From Candidatus Vondammii sp. HM_W22 (GTDB lineage: Bacteria > Pseudomonadota > Gammaproteobacteria > Chromatiales > Chromatiaceae), in assembly GCF_022530855.2 (NCBI RefSeq), contig NZ_CP099567.1, positions 1,612,001 through 1,676,000 on the forward strand: a stretch of DNA of 64,000 nt. The letters run 5' to 3'. Both the position numbers and the translations under genes were made by a program. Positions 46,331 to 55,776 of this stretch are shown one piece after another. How positions within the stretch are numbered: the stretch's first letter is position 1; every line of letters begins with the position of its first letter. The notes beneath the pieces were generated by a model. That model was not told where the DNA came from. It did not search any database and saw only the letters and a list, made by a program, of their open reading frames with translations.

Positions 46331-49300
46331 AGTTCCTTTTTCCCTTCATCTATATTTACAATACGCTGCATGCTCTGCATAAGAGAAGATTTGAAATCAT
46401 CATCAGCCCGTTCCAGAATAAATTTCTTAAGAAACTTATCCATCCGTATATTCAACTTAAAGGGAGGTATGGCTACTCCGTCTTGTTTCTCGAAATAGGC
46501 TTTGGCTTTATCCACCGTATCTTTTAGCGCGTCAAAGCGCCCAAAGTTGTTTAGGCTCTTCTCGTTAACATTGTCACCCATTAACGCGATAAGCAGGTTT
46601 TTATCCAAACCTAAGGCGCTTACTACTGCGTTTAATTGCGCATTTTCAGCGTTATCTTTGTAGTCGTTGATGTAGTCTCTAAAGCTGTGACCTTCAATTA
46701 ATCGCGCATCGCCGCGCTGTAAGTCGTGCAAAAAGAGCTTGGCGTACTTTTGCTCGCCTTGGGTGAGTGATGAAAATGATTTGTGCAGCTCGTTAAGTGT
46801 AAGTTCAATGCTCGCTTGGTCTTGGTGTTGGTTCAGCTCTTTTAAATATTTGTCAAAACGGCTATTCATGTAGTCGGCGTCAATTTTTCCGGTATCAATT
46901 TCCGTAAGATACCCGCTAATATCAAAAGGCACATCGCCTCCTTCGCCGCCGCCTCCTTCGCCTTTTCCTGCCAGCTCTTTGTAACGTAGGGCGAGGCTCA
47001 AGTATGTCTGTTCATTTATCTCCAGCGTTAGCTCGTAATTATCATCGCCTTCACCAAATGAATACGTTAGCTCATTCCAATGCAGGCCTTGCACCTTGGC
47101 GGCCTCTAAATGCTGATTAAAGGATTTAAATAGATCGGCGAATTTAGCGCAAGCAGCATCGTCTTCTGGTAGCTTTTCAAAGTTTTGCACGCCGGCAGCG
47201 GTAAACAATTGAGTGATTTCTGCCGCCAGCTCATTCATGGCATCAAGGTTGCTTTCTAACCGATCGACAAATAAACCTATGGGTCTATCGCCCGAATAGA
47301 GTTTTACTGCGTCGTTTATATGCTGCTCCATGGTGTGTGGGTAGCGGTAATAGCGAATGGTTCCGTGTGGCTTATCGGGGCCAAATAAACGGTTGGTGCG
47401 CGAGAAGGCTTGAATAATATTTTGGTATTTAATCACCTTGTCTAAATAGAGTGTATTGAGCCATTTAGAGTCAAAGCCGGTGAGCATTTGATCAACCACA
47501 ATCAGTAAATCAAGCTGCTTTGCAGGCTCGGCGTCGATGCGCTCATACGGTTTTTTATGGGCAAGGCGTGCGGCTAAATCTTTTTTAAAGGCCGCATGGC
47601 GGGCAAAATCAAAATCTTGGCCATAGCGCGCGTTGTAATCGGCCATAATTTCCTCTAAGCCGTCCCCCTTAAAGGCGGAGCCACGGTCGCCGCTTCCGTC
47701 GTTATCAATATTGGGGTCAAAGAGTGCGGATATTTTAAGCTCGGGTTTGGCAGATTTTAAGCGGCGGTAATAATCAATAGCTTCAGCAATGCTGTTGGTA
47801 GCCAAAATGGCATGAAACTTATTAGCTTGGCTAAGCACATCCCACTCGCCCAGAATATCTTCCACCACTTTAGCTTGATGGGCATCGGTTAAGTATTGTT
47901 CTCTTGGCACATAATCTTCTATGCCTTTGATGTATTTGCCTGTTGTGTCTTTATGGCCTGCCATGGAGACATCGTTCATAAAGTGGTTAAACTTTTTCTT
48001 TTTAGCTGGGTCTGCCATGGCATCGGCTACCGAATCGGCTTTGGCTTGCTCAAGTGCAACGGCTTGGCGTATGTCTTTGTCTTTATAGGTGCTTACTTTA
48101 TAAGGGTCAAAGCCCAGTACATTGCCATCCCGTATGCCATCGGCAATACTGTAGCGGTGTAGCTCATTACCAAATACGGTATTGGTGGTGTTGCCGCTTC
48201 TTTCATTTTCTTCTTGAATGGGTGTGCCGGTAAAGCCAAAAAACAAAGCTCGCGGGAAGGTGCGCTTAATAGTGATAAGCATATCGCCGAAGGTTGAGCG
48301 GTGGGCTTCATCAATAATAAACACTAAACGCTTGGCGCGGATTTTTTCAATATCTGCCGAGTTAGTTGCAGTTCCCTCATCATCGACTGCTTCAAAAATA
48401 TTACTCATTTTTTGAATGGAGCTAACAATTAAGGTTTGGGCGGGGTCGCTGCTTTTTAATTTGGTGATTAATACATCTGTATTTTCGGTGGCCTGCACCT
48501 CTTCTCCATCGCCTGCAAAATTATTGTATTCGGCGAATGACTGGGTGCCTAACTCAATGCGATCCATTAAAAAAATCACTTTATCGGCATCTTTTGATTG
48601 GGCAATCAACTGTGCCGATTTAAAGCTGGTCATTGTTTTGCCAGATCCGGTGGTATGCCACACATATCCACCTAGGCGATCCGGATTGTTTGCACTGCTG
48701 CCTATTTGTTGCCAATTAGTTTTAGCCACTTTGTCGGAGATGGCATTGGCGGCGTAATATTGGTAACTGCGCATCACCTTTAATACGCCATCGGTATCGT
48801 CGGCGACGGTGTAAAAACCAATAAGCTGATGTGCCATGGGGATGGAGAGCAGCGTGGAGGCGATGTCTTTCCAGTGGTTGATGGGTTCGTTATTAAAGTC
48901 GGCTCAGTTGAACTGGTAGTCGGGGTTAAATTTGCCATCCATGCCCGTATTGGCAAAGTATTTGGTCTCTTCTGGCTCCATGGCGACAAAGACTTGGATC
49001 AGCGAAAACAGTCCGCTAAAAATACCTTCTTTGCTGTATTTTTCAATTTGGTTTACGGCTTGGCTAACGGGAATGCCGCTGCGCTTAAGCTCTACATGAA
49101 TCACTGGCATGCCGTTAATAAGTAACAGCACATCACCGCGCCGGTCGTTACGTAAGGGGCTGCCGCGTTCAAACTTGGGTTGCTGCACAATTTGGTAACG
49201 ACTTTGGCCAGCGGCTATTTCTTGGCGGTCGTATATTTTTAGGCTGACTTCTTTGCCTACATGTAGTTTATCCGCAGGGTTATCGCGCTTAATGGCCACG

Positions 49301-49563
49301 GTTTTACCGTTAATTAAACCATTGAGCTTTAGCGGGGTTTTGAGTTCTTTAATTTGTTCAATAATTTGCTGCATTTCGCTACTGGTTAACGGAACATCAT
49401 TTAAGCGATCCCGCTGGCGATTATTTTCAAATAAAATCATCGCCCAGTTTTGCAGCAACTCGGCCTCGGTTTTATGTTTTAAAATCTCAGGCTCCCACCC
49501 CTTGTGGGTGAGCACTTCAATAAAGGCCTGCTCAAATTGTGCTTCTGTTTTAAAGGTGGTCAT
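46327..49563 (-). pseudogene. hsdR: Type I restriction enzyme R subunit, interrupted by one in-frame TGA
   Basis: A 1079-codon frame with a single stop at 48904-48906, where PDYQFN-stop-ADFNNEPINHWK clearly expects TGG (Trp). Before it: the N-terminal nuclease domain (RGDVLLLINGMPVIHVELKR, with the D..ExK active site). After it: SF2 motor motifs HTTGSGKTMTSF (Walker A), FIIDEAHRSTFGDM (DEAH) and FFGFTGTPIQEENE, with QAFSRTNRLFG later. HsdR cleaves and translocates unmethylated DNA. As written only a 219-aa nuclease fragment and an 836-aa motor could be made, so restriction should be off. Everything else in the frame is intact, so the mutation is recent, phase-like or an error. Confidence 0.85.
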
Positions 49564-49577
49564 GGTGGTGCTCCCTG

Positions 49578-50816
49578 CTAAACAATCATTTTGCTCAAGC
49601 AGGCGTGCTTGATGTTATTGAGCTTGGTGATTTGTTGTTGTTGGTGTTGGTGTTGGTGTTGGTTGATCAGCATATCTAGCTTTTGGAAGTAGTTTCCGAT
49701 TCTAATTTGTTCATCTTCGGCCTCAGGATAACTTATTAACTTTCCTAGCAACTCATCTTTAGTTATCCCTTTTATCGAAGTTCCTTGAACTTGCTCCATT
49801 TCACTTTGTAATTGCTTCCAAATAACATAAGCAGCATATTGCGCATTAATCTTCAAATCACTTAGTGATAAGAAATCTTGGCTAGTAGCGTATTCGCTTT
49901 CCATCAAAGAAAGTTTTCCTACGCCTACTCTTGTGACGATTGCTATTGAATTACCAGAAATCAGTTTAGTCGCCGACTTAATTACCGCTGCTTTGGTAAT
50001 GTATTTTTTGGCGACAACTGGACTAACACTACCGTCTTTAATGTCAGAGGATTGAATCCAAGGAATTTGGCCTTGCCAAAAACTTTTCTCGTTAATCGAA
50101 GGTGTCCCCCCGCCAAAAGTCGTACCAGAGACTTCTCCAATAGAGTTATTTAGCCACTCCCCACTAAACCCTTTAAAGCGGATTTCTGGGATGGTTTCTC
50201 CTTGTTTGGGGAGCATGCGTTCCAGCATGGCTTTTTTAATATTGCTTAGCTTGTCATGCTTTTGTTGGTGTTGATTGATTAGGCTATCGAGTTTTTGGAA
50301 ATAGTCAGTGATATTTTTTTGCTCGGGCACCTGTGGAACAGCAATAGTTCTATTTTTCCAATCCGTAACGTCGAATACTAATTTTTCAATATCAACGCCA
50401 TAGGAACTAACAAAAAACAACTTACGCATTTCAGGTCTTTTTGAAATTATAGTCCAGAATATAGCAGTAATTTCATCACTATCTACCACAACAAGGTATT
50501 CATTAGATACAACGGCATTATCAAGGCTCTTTGGAACAATCCCATTAGCACCGTGAACAACTTGTCGCTTTGAAACAAGATAATCACCAGCCTTAACTGT
50601 GAAATAATTTTTAACTAATATATTTCTTCCTTTAAGAATGGATCTAGGTATAACGCCTTCATTTCGCCGCTTTACTGTTACTAATTGGTATGATTCGTTA
50701 TCCATTAATTCAATGGGGCGCTTTATTTCAGCTAAAATGTTTCCAATACTTTTATTCGCCCATTCCCCACTAAATTCATTAAAGCGAATATCAGGTGCCT
50801 TTTTCTCCATGCTCAT
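49578..50816 (-). CDS. hsdS: Type I restriction-modification specificity subunit S
   Basis: 412 aa with two target-recognition domains, each beginning DIRFNEFSGEWANKSIGNIL or PEIRFKGFSGEWLNNSIGEV and ending in a conserved helical spacer (FQKLDSLINQHQQKHDKLSN; FQKLDMLINQH). These repeats set the spacing between the two half-sites. The C-terminal spacer contains an H-Q dipeptide expansion encoded by a 6-bp tandem repeat (49641-49664). It starts 1 nt after the hsdM stop and ends 14 nt before hsdR. Confidence 0.93.
   Translation of the reverse strand: MSMEKKAPDIRFNEFSGEWANKSIGNILAEIKRPIELMDNESYQLVTVKRRNEGVIPRSILKGRNILVKNYFTVKAGDYLVSKRQVVHGANGIVPKSLDNAVVSNEYLVVVDSDEITAIFWTIISKRPEMRKLFFVSSYGVDIEKLVFDVTDWKNRTIAVPQVPEQKNITDYFQKLDSLINQHQQKHDKLSNIKKAMLERMLPKQGETIPEIRFKGFSGEWLNNSIGEVSGTTFGGGTPSINEKSFWQGQIPWIQSSDIKDGSVSPVVAKKYITKAAVIKSATKLISGNSIAIVTRVGVGKLSLMESEYATSQDFLSLSDLKINAQYAAYVIWKQLQSEMEQVQGTSIKGITKDELLGKLISYPEAEDEQIRIGNYFQKLDMLINQHQHQHQQQQITKLNNIKHACLSKMIV
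49641..49664 (-). repeat. Hexanucleotide tandem repeat within hsdS
   Basis: Three perfect and one near-perfect copies of TTGGTG (plus strand), encoding alternating Gln-His in the C-terminal helix of HsdS. Copy-number change would add or remove two residues without frameshift, and so could alter spacer geometry, as known for repeat-number variation in the central spacer of EcoR124I-type HsdS. Confidence 0.7.
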
Positions 50817-50817
50817 C

Positions 50818-53583
50818 TTATTCGCCCTTCAACAAGGTGGTCAGTTCGGCCAAACCTTGCATATCAGACTCATTACCGGTGAGCTCGCCCATCATGTCAG
50901 CCAATTCTTGCTCGATGGTTTTAATCTCGCTGGTCACTTGCGAATAGGTAACAGCGTATTTATCGGCAAGGTTTTGTACTTGGGTGGTGAGATGAATAAT
51001 GACGGCGCTTGGCATAGCTTCGAGTTCGCGGCTTAATGGTGCAATCCATTTTAGGTGTAATAGTTCGTTTACTTGCTCGTCGGTTAAGGCTTCGATGGTG
51101 GTTTTGGTTTTAAGGTGTAGCGTACCAGCTTTCGCTTTGATATCCGCTTTAAGCTCAGTTTGTTCTACTAACAACTGGTCTGCCTTAACGACTTTACCTT
51201 CATAAGTTTCTGGATCAAAGTCAAACTCAGCTCTCAAAGTTTGTAGATAAATATTCACCTTGCCTTTGCCGTATGTGCCATCTTTATTGGCTTCAATATT
51301 TTGCCAGCCAACTTGCGGATGGGCTGCCACAAACTCTAACTTTGCTGGCTTTTTGGATTTGTTATCAAGTAATTCAACATATTCACTGATCGTTCGAATT
51401 TCTTCTGAATCAACATCCGCATATACCTCTTTAAGCTTTTTGGTCAATTCCGCTTTCAAAAAAGCATCATTTTTGTCATTTAGGATGGGTGAATCTTTTT
51501 CTTCTTCCGTAAACCACACGATGATCTCTTCAATTTTAGATGTGACTTCTGCTAGTTTTGTTTCTTGCCTTGCTAAAGCTTGCAACTCATCACTTAAATG
51601 CGTTTCTTGCACTAAATAAAACGGCAGTATGTGCCCTTTCCAGCCGTCTTGTACCTCAGTATCTTTGCCGTTTTTCTTTTTAATCACCATGTTGGCATCC
51701 ACTTGTTTGGTGGCGACAAAGCCTTCGGTTTGCATCATCTCTAAATCGGCGCTGATGATTTTCCATTGGTTATTTTTGTGTTGGTAGGCTTGGTATTTAT
51801 CAATGAGTGCAATAGGCGCTAGGCGATTGAATAATTCCTCACTTAGTTCGGCTTCTTGTTGGTTGCGGCTAACGGCTGCCCACCCCTGAATCAGGGTGGT
51901 GTTTAAATAGTCATCAAATCCATTAAAGGCTTGGTTGTAGGTGTTAATAAACGTAACCACTTGCGGGTGCTGGGTAATGGTGGCATTCACCGCGTCTTTG
52001 GTAATGGCAAGTTCGCTGTAGCTGGCGGATTTAGGTGTAAACAAAGCCGCATGCAATTGCGGAAAGGCTTGCAAATAGACTTGTAAATTGGCGATTTCGC
52101 TGTTGGGTATACCGCCTAACATTATGGCGTGTAAGTCCCAGCTTTCAGCGGCAGGAGATGAATCCACATAGCGCGGTATGTTGAGGTTGTAGCCATTGTC
52201 GCGCAGGGTTTGTTTGCTCACCAGTTGTGAGAACTTATTAATGCTTTCGCGGTTAATGACTGCATCGGTAATGCGCTTGATGTCACTCGCTTGCAGTTTG
52301 TTGTTTTTGCCTTCTTTTAAAAAGTGCTTGGAGGCATCAACTATTAAAACATCGGTATTTTGGCGTTTTTGTTTTAACACCAAAATTACCGTAGGAATAC
52401 CGGTGCCAAAAAAGATGTTAGCGGGTAAGCCAATAATGACATCAATGTGGTTATTCTCAATTAACTGGGTACGAATTTGCCCTTCTTCACCACCACGGAA
52501 TAACACGCCGTGAGGTAATACGATGGTCATAATGCCATCTGGCTTTAGGTGGTACAGGTCGTGCAGCAAAAAGGCAAAATCGGCTTTGGTTTTGGGGGCT
52601 AGGCCAAAGCGTGAATAGCGTGGGTCGCTCTCTTTATGGGTAGAGTCCCAACTTTGAGAATAAGGCGGGTTAGATACCACGGCATCGACATACAAGGCTT
52701 CGTATGAGCCTTGCGGGTCGCTTTCATCAAAATACGGCCAATCGTCTTCTAGGGTGTCGCCGTTGCGGGTTTTAATATTGCTGGCTTTAATGCCGCGCAT
52801 GATTAAGTTCATGCGCGTTAAGTTGTAGGTGTTGGCTTTTAGCTCTTGAGCGTAATAGGTAATGTTGTCTTTGCTTTTGGCGTATTGTGCGACGGCTTGG
52901 CCAATGTTGATGAGTAACGAGCCTGAGCCACTGGTGGGATCGTAAATTTCTAGGGTGTCTTTGTGTTTTAATTCGTGAGCAATTATGTGTGACATGAGCA
53001 CTGATACTTCGTGCGGGGTGTAAAACTCGCCCGCTTTTTTACCGGCATTGGCGGCAAACTTTTCAATTAGGTATTCATAGATGTAACCCAGCACATCGTA
53101 ACCTTGATTACCGTTCATGGGGATGCTTTTAATCAGGTGCAGTAAGTCACTAATGGCTTTGGTGCGTTTGCCGGCGCCTTCGCCGAGTTTGCTTAGGCCT
53201 GTTTCTAGGGTGGTGAAAATGCCTTCAAATAATTTTTTGTGGTTGGGGTGAATCAAGCGGCTAAACGCCGATAATGCATCGCGTACATTGGACTCATCAA
53301 AGTCCGATTTAGCGTCTACCCAAGTGGAAAACAGGTTGTTGTAGGAAATAAAGTAACCCAAGTTACTTTGTATAAATTCGACGGTTTCAGGATCTTCTTC
53401 ACTTAGGGCTTTAATGTCTTCGGCTGTCATGCCTTCTTTGGTAACAAACTGCACCAGCTGATCGCTTAGGTATTTGTAAAAGATAAAGCCAAGTATGTAA
53501 TCTTTATATTCATTCGCTTCAATTTTGGAGCGCATCTGGTTGGCGGATTCCCAGATTTTGGCGGCGAGCTGTTGTTTGTTCAA
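50818..53583 (-). CDS. hsdM: Type I restriction-modification methyltransferase subunit M
   Basis: 921 aa, longer than the classic 500-aa HsdM. HsdM_N helical domain, then the N6-adenine methyltransferase: GEFYTPHEVS (about 187), SAM-binding YDPTSGSGSLL (about 215) and catalytic NPPYSQSW (about 305). The second half (from about 520) is an extension rich in helices and charged residues. It methylates adenine at the HsdS-defined site and would still protect the genome with hsdR inactive. It heads the hsdM-hsdS-hsdR series, following mrr by 68 bp. Confidence 0.93.
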   Translation of the reverse strand: MNKQQLAAKIWESANQMRSKIEANEYKDYILGFIFYKYLSDQLVQFVTKEGMTAEDIKALSEEDPETVEFIQSNLGYFISYNNLFSTWVDAKSDFDESNVRDALSAFSRLIHPNHKKLFEGIFTTLETGLSKLGEGAGKRTKAISDLLHLIKSIPMNGNQGYDVLGYIYEYLIEKFAANAGKKAGEFYTPHEVSVLMSHIIAHELKHKDTLEIYDPTSGSGSLLINIGQAVAQYAKSKDNITYYAQELKANTYNLTRMNLIMRGIKASNIKTRNGDTLEDDWPYFDESDPQGSYEALYVDAVVSNPPYSQSWDSTHKESDPRYSRFGLAPKTKADFAFLLHDLYHLKPDGIMTIVLPHGVLFRGGEEGQIRTQLIENNHIDVIIGLPANIFFGTGIPTVILVLKQKRQNTDVLIVDASKHFLKEGKNNKLQASDIKRITDAVINRESINKFSQLVSKQTLRDNGYNLNIPRYVDSSPAAESWDLHAIMLGGIPNSEIANLQVYLQAFPQLHAALFTPKSASYSELAITKDAVNATITQHPQVVTFINTYNQAFNGFDDYLNTTLIQGWAAVSRNQQEAELSEELFNRLAPIALIDKYQAYQHKNNQWKIISADLEMMQTEGFVATKQVDANMVIKKKNGKDTEVQDGWKGHILPFYLVQETHLSDELQALARQETKLAEVTSKIEEIIVWFTEEEKDSPILNDKNDAFLKAELTKKLKEVYADVDSEEIRTISEYVELLDNKSKKPAKLEFVAAHPQVGWQNIEANKDGTYGKGKVNIYLQTLRAEFDFDPETYEGKVVKADQLLVEQTELKADIKAKAGTLHLKTKTTIEALTDEQVNELLHLKWIAPLSRELEAMPSAVIIHLTTQVQNLADKYAVTYSQVTSEIKTIEQELADMMGELTGNESDMQGLAELTTLLKGE

Positions 53584-53651
53584 GTTCTCTGTCCTTTATC
53601 TCTCATATTCTGTTTAATATCTGATGCGTTAAGTATTTTTCTTCTAGGTAT

Positions 53652-54569
53652 TTAACGCTCAAAAAATTCTTCATCTACTTTTTTAAGATGAAGTATCTCT
53701 TGGTCTTCGCAACCAATATTGTAACGAAGCATAAGTTTCGCTAAACGACGTCCATCAATCAGTACTATTCGTATACCTAAGTCCGCCGCTGTTTGAATGG
53801 CGGATGATGTAAATGATGCGGTGGTGAAGAAAATGCCTTTTTGGGCTTTCTTCAGATTTAGCGCGCCGAAGAAGTCGCGAATTGCGCCTGCGCCAATATT
53901 ATTGCCTTCGGCGTTTCTTTTAGCCTGAACGTAGATTTGATCTACGCCTATCGGGTCTTGATCAATTACGCCGTCAACACCATCATCACCGCTTTTGCCA
54001 ATTGCCTTTCCCGCATTTTCTGAGGTACCGCCATAGCCCATACCTATGAGGAGTTCGACGATTAGTTCTTCAAAAAACTGTGGCGAGGCATCACGAACAC
54101 GACCGAGCAAATCGGCTGTCAATGCATCGCCAATGGCCTTATGGGCAGCGCGTAGTTGCTCATCGGGCGTAGCATTTTCATTGGTTTCGGGATTTTGCTC
54201 TTCAACCGCATTGTTAGCTGATTGCGTACCTTTACGCGTTCGAAACTCTTGAAAGGCTTCAAACTGCATAAGGAATTTGTTATCGATCCTATCTGGCCTA
54301 CTTTCGAGAACTTTCTTGCCTTCATCCGTTAGTACGAAATGACTGCGTGCTGGATAAGAGAGTAAACCGGCCTGTTTTAGGTAGCCTTTTTCCCAATGAA
54401 TGCGGTTTGAAAACGTGGATTGTTTACCACTGGGGAGGAGCTGCTCACGCTCTTCAAGAGTGAGCTTAAACTCGCTAGCAAGAGTATCTATAACATCTGA
54501 TGTAACAACTTCACCATTTGCACAGGACTGAAGCACTGGAAGCATTAATGTCTGATAATCTGGAATCAT
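53652..54569 (-). CDS. mrr: Mrr-family restriction endonuclease
   Basis: 305 aa. The N-terminal Mrr_N winged-helix region (residues 1-95; YQTLMLPVLQSCANGEVVTS start) is followed by a Gln/Asn/Glu-rich linker (115-140). The Mrr_cat PD-(D/E)xK domain has FFEELIVELLIGMGYGGTSE, SGDDGVDGVID and IYVQAKRNAEGN, with catalytic Asp and QAK. Type IV enzymes of this family cut methylated DNA. Its ATG overlaps the stop of a small HTH gene. Next to an hsdM operon it must tolerate that methylation. Confidence 0.92.
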   Translation of the reverse strand: MIPDYQTLMLPVLQSCANGEVVTSDVIDTLASEFKLTLEEREQLLPSGKQSTFSNRIHWEKGYLKQAGLLSYPARSHFVLTDEGKKVLESRPDRIDNKFLMQFEAFQEFRTRKGTQSANNAVEEQNPETNENATPDEQLRAAHKAIGDALTADLLGRVRDASPQFFEELIVELLIGMGYGGTSENAGKAIGKSGDDGVDGVIDQDPIGVDQIYVQAKRNAEGNNIGAGAIRDFFGALNLKKAQKGIFFTTASFTSSAIQTAADLGIRIVLIDGRRLAKLMLRYNIGCEDQEILHLKKVDEEFFER

Positions 54570-54748
54570 TTACTCACATCCTTATGTTTTTGCTCTTCTA
54601 TCCAAAGGAGGACATCCTCCCGCTTAAACCGCCAACTGCCGACCACTTTAAAGCCTGGCAGCTTACCTTCAGCTGCCAAGCGATATGCCGTTTTTTTCGC
54701 CAATTTCAGATGCTCCGCAACCGCTTTCAAGGCCAAAGCTTCATCAAT
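54566..54748 (-). CDS. Small excisionase/AlpA-type helix-turn-helix protein, start uncertain
   Basis: 60 codons: IIDEALALKAVAEHLKLAKK, TAYRLAAEGKLPGFKVVGSW then RFKREDVLLWIEEQKH. This is the HTH_17 pattern of excisionases and small regulators. There is no ATG/GTG upstream before an in-frame TGA; ATT at 54748 is the only close candidate, so either a rare start codon or a small mutation has hidden the true start. The stop overlaps the mrr start (ATGA), so it may regulate mrr or be the excisionase of the element. Confidence 0.55.
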   Translation of the reverse strand: MDEALALKAVAEHLKLAKKTAYRLAAEGKLPGFKVVGSWRFKREDVLLWIEEQKHKDVSK

Positions 54749-54849
54749 GATAGGTATACCTACCCAAATAATGGTAGAACTACTGAATCAACAACCACAA
54801 AACTATTATTGCCCATGCGGTTTCCTAGGGTGTACCCCCACATCGCATC

Positions 54850-55776
54850 TCATGACTGAAACGATTTTTCAAGTTTACGAAGCAGTTCTTCGCAGGTGCC
54901 TTCGCCCGCTTTATCAAGATTAAGCTCCCGCCACTTTACAGCAGGAAGGTTTTGCACGTTCTCAAGGTCAAGCAATGCCCAATCAGGTTTGCGGCTATAG
55001 AATGAGCGCAGGAAGGTTTTATGATCTTCCGGCATGTTGTCAGTGACATCTTTGATAAGCCTATCTCTTGTCGCTATAAGGCAATCAAGCGTAACTTCAT
55101 CGCCCGTCATGCCTACAAAGTTTTGCTCAAAGTCTTGAGCGATATCCCGCAATACAGGATCAAGCAGTGAGTGCGGGGAATGATCGTGGCTAATCAAATA
55201 CACGACCATAGCCGTGCGTAGGTCATCGATGATGCCTTCATTTTCAAAAAGCTGGTGAACATCAAACAAATCTCTAGGATGTTGCCGATCAAGGGCGGCC
55301 ATGATCTTTCCGGCGTATAGGTCGGCAAATGACAAAACATTGATTTCTGCAAATCCAAAATCGTTTTCAACCTGTTCACATACAGACATAAGCACAGGAT
55401 CATAAACGCAGCCCCTGAGTACAGGCGTAACCTCGATCTTTATTTGTACGCGCTCTTTGGTACGGATGACCAGTTTAGTGATTTCTTTTTGTGTGCTCGT
55501 CGCGGATTCTGTAATCTGAATTGTGCTATCCGAGGCTTGGATGTTTTGCCCGATGCGTTTCAATGCCGCGTCAATTTCAGATAATGAATGGCTGCGTTCG
55601 GCAACAGGCAGATACGTCAGATCAATATCTACTGAAAGGCGCGGAAGATTACGGATAAATAAATTGATAGCCGTACCGCCCTTGAGTGCAAAACACTCTT
55701 CCTTGGCGACATGAGGCAGAGCTTTCACCAAAAGTGCCACTTGCTTACGATATAAGTCGCTATAGGCCACGTGCAT
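54850..55776 (-). CDS. abiEii: AbiEii/AbiGii-family nucleotidyltransferase toxin
   Basis: 308 aa from the ATG at 55776. A nucleotidyltransferase fold with GGT at residues 33-35 and the D50-x-D52 metal-binding pair (RLSVDIDLTYL). Later FADLYAGKIMAALDRQHPRD and LFDVHQLF are characteristic of AbiEii (PF08843). AbiEii toxins transfer nucleotides to tRNA or another target, causing abortive infection. An alternative GTG start at 55770 has a better-spaced AGGGAG site. It overlaps the antitoxin gene by 17 nt (ATG) or 11 nt (GTG), the usual operon form of abiEi-abiEii. Confidence 0.93.
   Translation of the reverse strand: MHVAYSDLYRKQVALLVKALPHVAKEECFALKGGTAINLFIRNLPRLSVDIDLTYLPVAERSHSLSEIDAALKRIGQNIQASDSTIQITESATSTQKEITKLVIRTKERVQIKIEVTPVLRGCVYDPVLMSVCEQVENDFGFAEINVLSFADLYAGKIMAALDRQHPRDLFDVHQLFENEGIIDDLRTAMVVYLISHDHSPHSLLDPVLRDIAQDFEQNFVGMTGDEVTLDCLIATRDRLIKDVTDNMPEDHKTFLRSFYSRKPDWALLDLENVQNLPAVKWRELNLDKAGEGTCEELLRKLEKSFQS

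Noticed and set aside
48904-48906. TGA recoding (Trp or selenocysteine) in hsdR
   Set aside because: Many genes here end in TGA as a genuine stop (for example mrr-side HTH gene and the FecCD permease), and no SECIS-like element or selenoprotein family is involved; a nonsense mutation is simpler.
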